Positions 26,511 through 32,936 of a stretch of DNA of 64,000 bases are shown piece by piece. Both the position numbers and the translations under genes were made by a program. The DNA is taken from positions 151,951-215,950 of the forward strand of contig CAQTYU010000004.1 of NCBI GenBank assembly GCA_948890655.1. Reading direction: 5' to 3'. The notes below the pieces were generated by a model. It worked only from the letters and a program-made list of their open reading frames with translations. It was not told the origin of the DNA and searched no databases. This DNA comes from Christensenellaceae bacterium. Its GTDB lineage: Bacteria > Bacillota > Clostridia > Christensenellales > Borkfalkiaceae. The first letter of the stretch is position 1. Each line of letters starts with the position of its first letter.

Positions 26511-26684
26511 GTGTTCGCTTTGGTGCTTACCGTCTTAACCAGCAAAAAATGCCGCCGCAGGCAAATTGTCAAGGGTTTGCCCCGTAGGGGACGGCGGTTT
26601 ATGCCTAACGGGAGATAAATAGCCGCCCTTTACAATTTGGCAAGACGGCGTATTCCGTCCCCAGACGGTAAGCCCAAGCGACAC
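26511..26684. other. Nested ~175-nt inverted repeat (structured RNA or single-strand origin candidate)
   Basis: Outer arms GTGTTCGCTTTGGTGCTTAC... (26511-26535) and 26663-26684 pair with small bulges. Middle arms 26562-26575 and 26626-26639 (CAAATTGTCAAGGG / CCCTTTACAATTTG) pair with one mismatch. Inner stems include CCCC-GTA-GGGG (26581-26590) and 26593-26602 with 26615-26627. No convincing ORF occupies it. It lies between the recombinase gene and the next gene of E1, in a stretch of about 380 nt without a gene. Confidence 0.6.
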
Positions 26685-26799
26685 AAAAACTATTTGATAT
26701 TTATTGAAAATGAATAAAGCCCACAATGATTTTACTAAAAATAGAATAAGAGATTTTATCACAATAATAGGAATTGCGGCGCACATTGTAGAAAAAAAT

Positions 26800-26825
26800 A
26801 AAGCCGAACATATTGTTCGACTTTT
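26800..26825 (-). terminator. Small terminator within E1
   Basis: CGAACA/TGTTCG stem with A- and T-rich flanks, just after the stop of the membrane protein gene read on the minus strand. Confidence 0.5.
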
Positions 26826-26852
26826 TGTAATGGCGTAGTATAGTCAATTCGA

Positions 26853-27497
26853 TTATTTTTTTGCATTAAATTCAATAAAGTAAGAATTCAATTCAGCGTT
26901 AGAAATTTTATCGTTAATTAGATGCTTTATTGTATTTGAAAATTCTATCAAAATATCATACTTACACTTAGTATATGATTTTACAAATGATTTCTTTTTA
27001 TATGCAACATATTCCTTTATCAAATTTAATCTGTTATCTTTGTTCTTGATTGTTATTTGCATACAATAACTAATATCATTTGAAATTTCATTTAACGCTT
27101 CCATTAAATTTTGATTGCAAGGTGTTAACTTATATGAGCTTAACATTATTAAAGCATTACTTGTTAATATACTTGTTGAATTATAAACATTTAAAATTTC
27201 ATTGTAAAAATCAAATTTTTCATTATTATCTATTCGCTTAAAAATTTTAGCTATCAGAATTTCTGGGTCAAGTTGTTCAAGTAAAGTTAACTCTTTATTA
27301 AGATTTATACTTAATTTGTTTAGATTATCAATAAGAAATTGTTTTTTATAAGCTTTTTTTTCATTGACGCTTTTTATAATTGAAATGATAAAGGCAGACA
27401 GTGAAATAATAAAAGCCAATACACTTAAAACAGTGGTGATAATTTCAAAAGTTGTCATTGCTTCTATTTGCTCGCCACTCAATAATTCGCTATCCAT
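26853..27497 (-). CDS. AT-rich membrane-anchored protein of unknown function (E1 cargo)
   Basis: A 214-residue protein I do not recognise. One strong transmembrane segment lies near residues 16-42 (TTVLSVLAFIISLSAFIISI), followed by a basic KSVNEKKAYKK stretch and a long Asn/Ile/Lys-rich helical cytoplasmic part. AAGGAGG lies just before the ATG. The gene is visibly more AT-rich than the chromosomal genes, which suggests transfer. Its place between recombinase and FtsK ATPase marks it as cargo or a transfer accessory; no function can be assigned. Confidence 0.7.
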   Translation of the reverse strand: MDSELLSGEQIEAMTTFEIITTVLSVLAFIISLSAFIISIIKSVNEKKAYKKQFLIDNLNKLSINLNKELTLLEQLDPEILIAKIFKRIDNNEKFDFYNEILNVYNSTSILTSNALIMLSSYKLTPCNQNLMEALNEISNDISYCMQITIKNKDNRLNLIKEYVAYKKKSFVKSYTKCKYDILIEFSNTIKHLINDKISNAELNSYFIEFNAKK

Positions 27498-27514
27498 AAT
27501 TACCTCCTTATACT

Positions 27515-28534
27515 TTAATGCGTTAAGCAGTTGATTATTTCTTCGTCAGTAATGAAAGGGGTTTGCGCTCTGATTAAATCGGGAGAAGAGGGAAGCTTAA
27601 CAAGTCCGTCACCCTTGTCAAGCAATTCTGCGCCACGCCCAACATCAATAATGTTCATACTATGTTGAGCATTAGCCGTTTTAAGACAAACTTTTGTTGG
27701 TAGGTTATACTTTATCAAGCCCGTAACAACTTTTGCACGAGGGTCTTGCGTGGCAACGATAAGGTGTATACCTGCGGCACGTCCTTTTTGAGCTATGCGT
27801 ATAATATGTTCTTCAACTTCTTTTTTGCTTGTCATCATAAGGTCGGCAAGCTCGTCAATTACAACGATTATACTCTTTCCGTCGTATTTTTTAAGCCCTT
27901 TACGGCTCATTTCGGAATAACGTTGTTCCATAATGTTAACAGCAACTTTAAGCCATTTCACGGCATCTTGCGTGTCCTTTGCAACGTGTTCAACCCTGTC
28001 GTGTATATCTTGCTCATACAAGCCAAATTCTGCCCCGTTCTTTGGGTCAATAAGAATTACATTTGCGGTTGAAAAGCAAAGAATTTGCATTATTAAAGAA
28101 TTAAGCAAGCTTGATTTACCGCTTCCCGTTGTGCCAGCAATAAGGATATGTACGGCTTCATCAAAGTTAGTTGTGATATAACCGTCTGCGCCTTTACCAA
28201 AGCACAAATAGCATTTTTGCTTTCCGTTTGGGTCATTTGCAACGGCTTCTTTTATACTGTTAACAGTATCGCCGCACGACACAAATTGACGGTTTTTCTT
28301 TTGACGAGTTACAGTAAAACCGCCGCTCGTGTTAATTTCGTAATTATAACCATAACGACTATTCAAAATATCCATAGCTTGTTTTACGGCAGTTTTTGTG
28401 TACCAACCGCCCGAAAAATTAAATCTAAATTCTTGCGGTGCTTCTACGCCGTCAATATAGGTTGCGCCTACTCCAAGTTGTCCGAGTACTCGTTCAAGGT
28501 CTTTGCCTTCCATTTCCAAAGTTACAGTCGCCAT
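27515..28534 (-). CDS. FtsK/SpoIIIE-type DNA translocase of E1
   Basis: A 339-residue ATPase. An N-terminal domain (1-110) precedes the motor: Walker A in AGTTGSGKSSLL, Walker B in IIVVIDELADLM, and the ATQDPRAKVVTGLIKYNLP sensor region. The DNA-sequence-reading gamma domain and the transmembrane segments of chromosomal FtsK are absent. Proteins of this class act as coupling or pumping ATPases in conjugative elements. GAAGGAG sets the ATG at 28534; an in-frame ATG 21 nt upstream overlaps that site. It is the last gene before the origin-like region. Confidence 0.88.
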   Translation of the reverse strand: MATVTLEMEGKDLERVLGQLGVGATYIDGVEAPQEFRFNFSGGWYTKTAVKQAMDILNSRYGYNYEINTSGGFTVTRQKKNRQFVSCGDTVNSIKEAVANDPNGKQKCYLCFGKGADGYITTNFDEAVHILIAGTTGSGKSSLLNSLIMQILCFSTANVILIDPKNGAEFGLYEQDIHDRVEHVAKDTQDAVKWLKVAVNIMEQRYSEMSRKGLKKYDGKSIIVVIDELADLMMTSKKEVEEHIIRIAQKGRAAGIHLIVATQDPRAKVVTGLIKYNLPTKVCLKTANAQHSMNIIDVGRGAELLDKGDGLVKLPSSPDLIRAQTPFITDEEIINCLTH

Positions 28535-28628
28535 AGTTATTTCTCCTTCGCACATTTATTGTACCAAAATTAAGCAATTTTTTCAAGCGTATAACATAGA
28601 CAAAAAATGTACTTTATACAACTGACAT

Positions 28629-28667
28629 AAGTATTACTTTATACGCCACTATGTCACACTGTAACAC
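28629..28667 (+). other. Origin-like module 1 (degenerate): AAGTATTAC plus iteron-like pair
   Basis: AAGTATTAC (28629-28637, matching NANTATTAC) is followed by ACGCCAC and by the repeat GTCACACTGTAACAC (28653-28667) and CTTTTGACG. The order matches module 2 at 28778-28820, but the 5' stem arm is missing here. It lies in the 475-nt gene-free right end of E1. Confidence 0.5.
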
Positions 28668-28682
28668 TTTTGACGAAAAACC

Positions 28683-28730
28683 GCGACGCAGTGCCAATAA
28701 GTTACTATTACCTTATTGGCACTGCGTCGC
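28683..28730 (+). other. Perfect 19-bp stem-loop with TACTATTAC in the loop
   Basis: GCGACGCAGTGCCAATAAG (28683-28701) and its exact reverse complement (28712-28730) enclose the 10-nt loop TTACTATTAC. The loop holds TACTATTAC (28703-28711), another NANTATTAC. No T-run follows, so it is not an ordinary terminator. Confidence 0.6.
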
Positions 28731-28751
28731 ACGGAAAATAAACGGCAATGG

Positions 28752-28776
28752 GTACGGGCGGCGAAGCCGCCCGTAC
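28752..28776. repeat. GC-rich 11-bp hairpin of the element end
   Basis: GTACGGGCGGC-GAA-GCCGCCCGTAC is perfectly paired. E2 has an equivalent hairpin (ACACGGGCGGC-AA-GCCGCCCGTGT, 63388-63411) at the same relative position, with compensating base changes in the stem. Confidence 0.6.
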
Positions 28777-28777
28777 T

Positions 28778-28820
28778 GTGGCGTATAGTATTACCACGCC
28801 ACCCCGTCACAATGTCACAC
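28778..28820 (+). other. Origin-like module 2: stem-loop with TAGTATTAC plus iteron-like pair
   Basis: GTGGCGT (28778-28784) pairs with ACGCCAC (28796-28802) around the loop ATAGTATTACC, which contains TAGTATTAC (28786-28794). Next to it is GTCACAATGTCACAC (28806-28820). E2 shows the same plan on the other strand with a different 7-bp stem (GGTGGAC/GTCCACC) but the same loop. NANTATTAC at the apex of a stem-loop with adjacent iterons is the origin plan of CRESS-DNA replicons. Confidence 0.6.
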
Positions 28821-28916
28821 TTTTGGCGTAAAAAATATTGAAATATGTAAATTTATGACGAAAAGTATTTATTTTGATTTATGTCCATAAGGGTGGGTTC
28901 TCTGGGTGGGGAATAG

Positions 28917-28951
28917 AAAAAAGCACAAGGCGTTTAACCTTGTGCTTTTTT
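28917..28951. terminator. Bidirectional terminator-like hairpin at the E1 end
   Basis: GCACAAGG/CCTTGTGC flanked by A6 and T6. The corresponding place in E2 holds a hairpin of different sequence (63207-63244). Confidence 0.6.
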
Positions 28952-29030
28952 CTTACTGTTATGCGACGAAGCCCGCGACACCGTTAACGAAAATATATTC
29001 CGTTTTGCGGTGTTCTAACTCTTTCGCATT

Positions 29031-29107
29031 TGGTTGAGGCGACGGGACTTGAACCCACGACCTTCTGGTCCCTAACCAGACGCGCTACCAAACTGCGCTA
29101 CGCCTCA
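29031..29107 (-). tRNA. tRNA-Pro (anticodon AGG)
   Basis: The minus strand gives acceptor TGAGGCG/CGCCTCA, anticodon stem TCTGG/CCAGA with loop TTAGGGA (anticodon AGG, Pro), T arm with GGTTCAAGTCC, discriminator A and encoded CCA. E1 begins directly at its 3' end. A34 is unusual for a bacterial tRNA-Pro. A TATAAT about 45 nt upstream could be its promoter. Confidence 0.92.
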
Positions 29108-29228
29108 ATATTTAAATATAAGTACTTATCATTCTAGCAGCATATTCATTATACCGAAAACGTAAAAAAAAGCAACTGTTTTTAGGGCTTAAATAAATTT
29201 TAAATTATAAAATTTCAATATTTCTTAT

Positions 29229-29258
29229 TTTACAAACGCTTGCGCAGTATGATATAAT
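29229..29258 (+). promoter_or_regulatory. SigA promoter of mntP; predicted leaderless
   Basis: TTTACA (29229-29234), 18-nt spacer and TATAAT (29253-29258) with an extended -10 TG. The ATG at 29265 follows after exactly 6 nt. No ribosome site is present. Confidence 0.75.
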
Positions 29259-29264
29259 ATGTTT

Positions 29265-29876
29265 ATGTTTTGGGGCATAATAGCATCAGTAATTTTATCT
29301 GGCGTATCACTTGCCATGGACGCGTTTGCCGTTTCTATCTGCGACGGTATGGTTTATAGAAATCTTACTAAGGGAAAAGCCGTAGTTATGCCAACAGTGT
29401 TCGGTATTTTTCAAGCTGTGATGCCGATAATCGGTTTCTATATATGTATGGCGTTTAGCCGAATTGACGCTTTCGATGCGGTTGATCACTGGATAGCGTT
29501 TGCGCTACTTTTCATTATCGGCGGAAAGATGATTTACGACGGAATAAAAGAACTCCGAGCAAAGGAAGAGGAGCTTAAACCCAAACAGTTCTCTTTGCCC
29601 GAAGTTTTGGTTCAAGGCGTTGCGACGAGCATTGACGCGCTTTTCGTCGGCTTCAGCCTTAACGCTATGCTTACGGGCATAAACAATGTGCAGGCGTGGG
29701 CGTGGATAAGCGTAGGCATAATCGGCGTAATCACGTTTATAATTTCTCTCGTCGGCGTAATAATCGGCGTGAAGGTGGGGCAGCTTTTCCGCAAAAAGGC
29801 AAGCGTTGCCGAAATTATCGGCGGACTGGTTCTTATCGGGATAGCCCTTAAAATTCTTATCGAAGGCTTGCTGTAA
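29265..29876 (+). CDS. mntP: Manganese efflux pump MntP
   Basis: A 203-residue six-helix membrane exporter of Mn(II). The paired Asp motifs of the family are present: SLAMDAFAVS near the N-terminus and TSIDALFVGF in the second half. Helices match the usual spacing. An ATG at 29259 lies directly against the -10 box, so the ATG at 29265 is taken as start. No yybP-ykoY-like leader fits, because there is almost no leader. Its 3' end overlaps murG, which is on the other strand, by 20 nt. Confidence 0.9.
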   Translation: MFWGIIASVILSGVSLAMDAFAVSICDGMVYRNLTKGKAVVMPTVFGIFQAVMPIIGFYICMAFSRIDAFDAVDHWIAFALLFIIGGKMIYDGIKELRAKEEELKPKQFSLPEVLVQGVATSIDALFVGFSLNAMLTGINNVQAWAWISVGIIGVITFIISLVGVIIGVKVGQLFRKKASVAEIIGGLVLIGIALKILIEGLL

Positions 29877-30894
29877 TCTCTTTTACAATTTTTTCGTTAC
29901 CGCACTTGACTTGACACAGGTCAAGTGTTTTCTTTAAGTTTTTATCGCCGATAAGTCTGTAAATTCCTTCCAAAAGCTTTAAATCGGTAAGTTCTTTTTC
30001 GCTTAAAACTCGGCAAAGCCGTTGGCTTTGAAAATATTCCGCGTTTTTTAATTGGTCGCCGCGGCTGCGCCTGTTTTCAAGCGGGATAAAAAGAGTTGGT
30101 ATTTTCAGTGCGATAAGCTCGTTTGCCGTGTTGGAGCCGCACCTTGATACCGCCGCGTCCGCACAGGCGTAAACTAGTCCCATATCGTTAGTGAATTCAA
30201 CCTGTTTATAGCCGTAAATATTCACGTCTTTTGCATTGCCCTTACCGCAGACGTGCAGAATATTGAAGTCTTTGCAAACTTTGGGCGCAATATTCCTTAT
30301 ATGCGCGTTAATTTTTTTGGACCCGCTTCCGCCTCCCAGTACGATGAGAGTGGGGCGCATATCCAGCCCAAATCGCGCGTGCGCTTCGCTTCGGTTCCGC
30401 CCGAAAAGACACCCTCTCATAGGCGTACCCGTGCATATGCCCCTGTCAAACTTTTTTGCAGTGGATGGGAAAGTCGTCAAAATCTTTTCACATCTTTTTG
30501 CAATAAATTTGTTTGCAAGCCCTGCGCTCACGTCCGACTCGTGAGTTATAACGGGAATTTTTCTTTTTTTTGCGGCAAGCGCGGGTGGAACGCAGGCGTA
30601 TCCGCCCTTGCAGAAAATAAGGTCGGGCTTCACTTCATCGATAATTCTACCCGCTTCTTTTACGCTTTTTATAAGCTTAATGGGTAGCGCAAGATTGCAA
30701 AGTATTTTACCGCGCACGAGTTTGACGGCGGAGCATTCGTAATATTCAACTTTATTTTCTGCGCAAATTCTCTTTTCGATTCCGTCAGTGCCGAGGTAGC
30801 ACAGGTCGTAAATTCCGTTTAAAACTTCCATTACGGCAATATTCGGTATTACGTGCCCCGCGCTTCCGCCACCGCAAAACATAATCTTTTTCAT
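29857..30894 (-). CDS. murG: UDP-GlcNAc:lipid I N-acetylglucosaminyltransferase (MurG-like)
   Basis: A 345-residue GT28 glycosyltransferase forming lipid II at the inner face of the membrane. The N-terminal glycine loop FCGGGSAGHVIPNIA, then CKGGYACVPPALAAK, ITHESDVSAGLANK, and the second loop VLGGGSGSKKIN match the family. Typical MurG reads H-E-Q in the HESDVSAG block; here it is H-E-S-D, which also occurs in related GT28 proteins. It stands outside a dcw cluster, so it might be a second GT28 paralogue. A TATAAT ends 6 nt before the ATG, but the -35 is poor. Confidence 0.82.
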   Translation of the reverse strand: MKKIMFCGGGSAGHVIPNIAVMEVLNGIYDLCYLGTDGIEKRICAENKVEYYECSAVKLVRGKILCNLALPIKLIKSVKEAGRIIDEVKPDLIFCKGGYACVPPALAAKKRKIPVITHESDVSAGLANKFIAKRCEKILTTFPSTAKKFDRGICTGTPMRGCLFGRNRSEAHARFGLDMRPTLIVLGGGSGSKKINAHIRNIAPKVCKDFNILHVCGKGNAKDVNIYGYKQVEFTNDMGLVYACADAAVSRCGSNTANELIALKIPTLFIPLENRRSRGDQLKNAEYFQSQRLCRVLSEKELTDLKLLEGIYRLIGDKNLKKTLDLCQVKCGNEKIVKEITASLR

Positions 30895-30965
30895 ATCATT
30901 ATTATATTATTTCTTATTGCGATTATTTATGTAAACGGGCGTCTTTACGATTAAATTAAATAAAC

Positions 30966-30994
30966 TTGACATAATATGAATGTGGAAGTATAAT
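30966..30994 (+). promoter_or_regulatory. SigA promoter; predicted leaderless start at 31001
   Basis: TTGACA (30966-30971), 17 nt and TATAAT (30989-30994), nearly the full consensus. The ATG at 31001 follows after exactly 6 nt. The in-frame ATG at 30980 lies inside the promoter and cannot be used by this transcript. Confidence 0.8.
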
Positions 30995-31000
30995 AAGAGT

Positions 31001-31342
31001 ATGGAAGTAGAGTATATCGTAGCAATTGCGGCGGGGTCGCTGTTTTTGTTGCTGTTTTTCATTTTCATAATTTTGGTTGCGCAAAGAAAGAAAAAGGCCA
31101 AGTTGCAGCGCCAGCGCTTAGAACAGATGTACGGCGATAAAAATCTGGTCAAGATGTATTACGACTTTCTTGTTTACGACGAGGAAACCGAGAAAATCGT
31201 CGCCGCACAGGCGGAACGCAACAGCCAGATGACTTTCAGCGACATAGATCCGTCTGCGCAACCCTCGTCTGACGGCTCTATTTTCCAGACGGTTGACACT
31301 GACGGACTCGAAGAAATAGTCGGCACATATAAACCCGAATAA
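31001..31342 (+). CDS. Small single-pass membrane protein of unknown function
   Basis: A 113-residue protein with one N-terminal transmembrane helix (residues about 6-28, AIAAGSLFLLLFFIFIILVA), a basic QRKKKAKLQRQR stop-transfer stretch and an acidic cytoplasmic tail. I do not recognise a family. The start is fixed by the promoter, not by a ribosome site. A strong hairpin terminator follows, so it is monocistronic. Confidence 0.7.
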   Translation: MEVEYIVAIAAGSLFLLLFFIFIILVAQRKKKAKLQRQRLEQMYGDKNLVKMYYDFLVYDEETEKIVAAQAERNSQMTFSDIDPSAQPSSDGSIFQTVDTDGLEEIVGTYKPE

Positions 31343-31362
31343 ATTAATTTCTTTTAACTGTA

Positions 31363-31395
31363 AAAAGTCGCGCGATTTAAAATCGCGCGACTTTT
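31363..31395. terminator. Bidirectional terminator
   Basis: A 16-bp stem (AAAAGTCGCGCGATTT / AAATCGCGCGACTTTT) between convergent genes. Confidence 0.8.
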
Positions 31396-31831
31396 ACTTC
31401 ATTTTGAAATTCATAATAAGCGGCATTGAAATTATCAATTTAGTTATCGTAAATTTGCCGTTTTCAATCTTCGTGCCTTCCTTAAACTTTACGCCTAAAA
31501 TTCCGACCTCGCCCGTAAATTCCCGCGTGTCGGGGTTAACTTCGTAAGCGCCCTCAAAGGTTTTCTTTTTGCCGTCTTTCGGTTTAAAGCTGACTTCCAT
31601 TTTTTCATCGTCAAGAAGTGAAATTATTATAAAATCGTACTTTTCAAGTAAATCTTTCTCGCCAAGTCGTGCCGAAACGCATTCGTATTCGCCGATATAC
31701 GGCTTGGTTATAGTTTTTAGCGACCCGTTTTTGTCACCGGATGCCGCGCTTGCTTGTGAAGAAGAGCAGGCGGGAAAGAGAAATAGCAACAAAGAAAGTA
31801 CGACGGTTATAAATAATATCTTTTTTTTCAT
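31394..31831 (-). CDS. Small secreted lipoprotein of unknown function
   Basis: A 145-residue protein with a lipoprotein signal (KKKILFITVVLSLLLFLF) and lipobox LFPAC, giving Cys near residue 20. The mature part is short and beta-rich, ending FTITKLIISMPLIMNFKMK. An in-frame ATG 51 nt upstream would bury the signal peptide, so the start is set at 31831. No family was recognised; short lipoproteins of this kind in Clostridia often carry a lipocalin-like or repeated beta domain, but I cannot support that here. Confidence 0.7.
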   Translation of the reverse strand: MKKKILFITVVLSLLLFLFPACSSSQASAASGDKNGSLKTITKPYIGEYECVSARLGEKDLLEKYDFIIISLLDDEKMEVSFKPKDGKKKTFEGAYEVNPDTREFTGEVGILGVKFKEGTKIENGKFTITKLIISMPLIMNFKMK

Positions 31832-31870
31832 ATCCAAATCAGTATGCGCAGTTATGCAAAAATTAAACGA

Positions 31871-31899
31871 TTGACACCTCAATATGAAGTTTGTATAAT
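31871..31899 (+). promoter_or_regulatory. SigA promoter of the DUF2207-like pair
   Basis: TTGACA (31871-31876), 17 nt, TATAAT (31894-31899). The predicted start leaves a leader of about 14 nt containing AGAGGAAA, a conventional ribosome site, before the ATG at 31920. Confidence 0.75.
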
Positions 31900-31919
31900 T
31901 ATATAGGTAGAGGAAATAA

Positions 31920-32936
31920 ATGGTTTATTACGTTATTTCGGGTTTAATATACGCTTGTATAATTGCGATAATTTTGCTTTCGCTCATTTTCGGTTTACGC
32001 GCCAAAACCTACGTGAAAAGAGAAAAAATAACCAGCCTTGCTAAAGGTTTTTCGCCGTTGGACGTTCAGCGTATATTTTTAGGTAAAACATATCCGAGAA
32101 AGTTGACGCGCGCCTTAATAGTTCATTGGGCGCAGATGGGTTATATACGTGTAAAGTATATAGATAAAACCTATGTAAGGCTTACCTTAGTTAAAAATCC
32201 GCCAACGCATTCTTCAAAAGACGCAGTATTTTTTGATAGGGGCGTTTACGTTCGGGAGCGCGATTTATTTAATAAGCTTTTTGGTAGAAAAAACGCAGTG
32301 GAAGTGAACGTTAACCGCGCAATGTTTTCCCGTAGCGTTGTAAAGTCGGTAAACTCCGGCTATGCCGTGCGTGAGGAAGAAGGGGTATATTCTTCCGAGC
32401 ATTATGCACTTAAAATAATTACAACCGTTTTATCCGTATTGCCTTTCGTATTGGCAAGTATTTATTTGTGCTTAGTTTTGGAAAGCGGCGTCGGAGTCAT
32501 ATTCCCATTCATAATGTGTATGGGCTTATTCTTTTTCAGGTTCGTGCGCGATGTGCCGTTCTTTCCACGGATTGCCATAGGCGTATCGTTTGGCGGAGGA
32601 GGAGTGGGATTGCTTATTTGGTGGTATACTCAAATATCGGATCCGTTCTGCATAGGTTACACCGCAGTGGCTATTCTCTTTATAGGTTCTCTGCTTTTGA
32701 TAAGGTTCGTTGATTATCGCGAAAAAAACAACCTGAACGATTATTCCAATCTAATCAATTACCGCAGATATCTGCTTTTCGGGCGTAAGTCCGAACTTTT
32801 TACTTTCGACTATTACGCAATCTTACCGTATCTGTATGCGTTTAATATAAAGGTGTTAGTTAAGCGCAAATTCAATACCGTCCAACTTCCCTCTTGGTAT
32901 ATAAGTGAAAACGGGGAAAGGGGGAATTTGCTGTGA
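31920..32936 (+). CDS. Membrane protein resembling the C-terminal part of DUF2207 proteins (paralogue 1)
   Basis: A 338-residue protein. One N-terminal helix (residues 2-24) leads to a cytoplasmic domain (FSPLDVQRIFLGKTYPRKLT, HWAQMGYIRVKY) that resembles the winged-helix-like part of DUF2207 proteins. Three to four further hydrophobic segments lie near 160-255. The extracellular DUF2207 domain itself is absent. The next gene is a divergent paralogue with the same plan, overlapping by 4 nt. The function is unknown. Confidence 0.65.
   Translation: MVYYVISGLIYACIIAIILLSLIFGLRAKTYVKREKITSLAKGFSPLDVQRIFLGKTYPRKLTRALIVHWAQMGYIRVKYIDKTYVRLTLVKNPPTHSSKDAVFFDRGVYVRERDLFNKLFGRKNAVEVNVNRAMFSRSVVKSVNSGYAVREEEGVYSSEHYALKIITTVLSVLPFVLASIYLCLVLESGVGVIFPFIMCMGLFFFRFVRDVPFFPRIAIGVSFGGGGVGLLIWWYTQISDPFCIGYTAVAILFIGSLLLIRFVDYREKNNLNDYSNLINYRRYLLFGRKSELFTFDYYAILPYLYAFNIKVLVKRKFNTVQLPSWYISENGERGNLL

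Larger units (their letters stand above)
24896..29030 (-). mobile_element. Integrated element E1 (serine recombinase, FtsK ATPase, origin-like end) at tRNA-Pro
   Basis: A 4.1-kb block with all genes on the minus strand, bounded on the right by the 3' end of tRNA-Pro. It contains a large serine recombinase, a structured 175-nt hairpin, an AT-rich membrane protein, an FtsK-like ATPase, and a non-coding right end that is homologous (inverted) to the sequence after tRNA-Leu at 63135. No relaxase, Rep or type IV secretion gene is visible. The left limit is uncertain; I set it at the terminator after the recombinase. It may be a small integrative plasmid or a reduced ICE. Confidence 0.75.

Noticed and set aside
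26535..26786. An 83-residue minus-strand reading frame in E1
   Set aside because: It runs through the nested hairpin, has low-complexity proline-rich sequence and no ribosome site; the inverted repeats explain its sequence better than a protein does.
28683..28730. The 19-bp stem-loop as a simple terminator
   Set aside because: No T-run follows on either strand, no gene ends close by, and the loop carries the same nonamer as the other modules.
28573..28830. CRISPR-like interpretation of the repeats in the E1 end
   Set aside because: There are few units, no uniform repeat-spacer spacing, and the repeats are palindromic stem-loops with iterons; no cas genes are present.
29229..29265. Mn-responsive yybP-ykoY riboswitch for mntP
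   Set aside because: The promoter leaves no leader RNA to hold a riboswitch.
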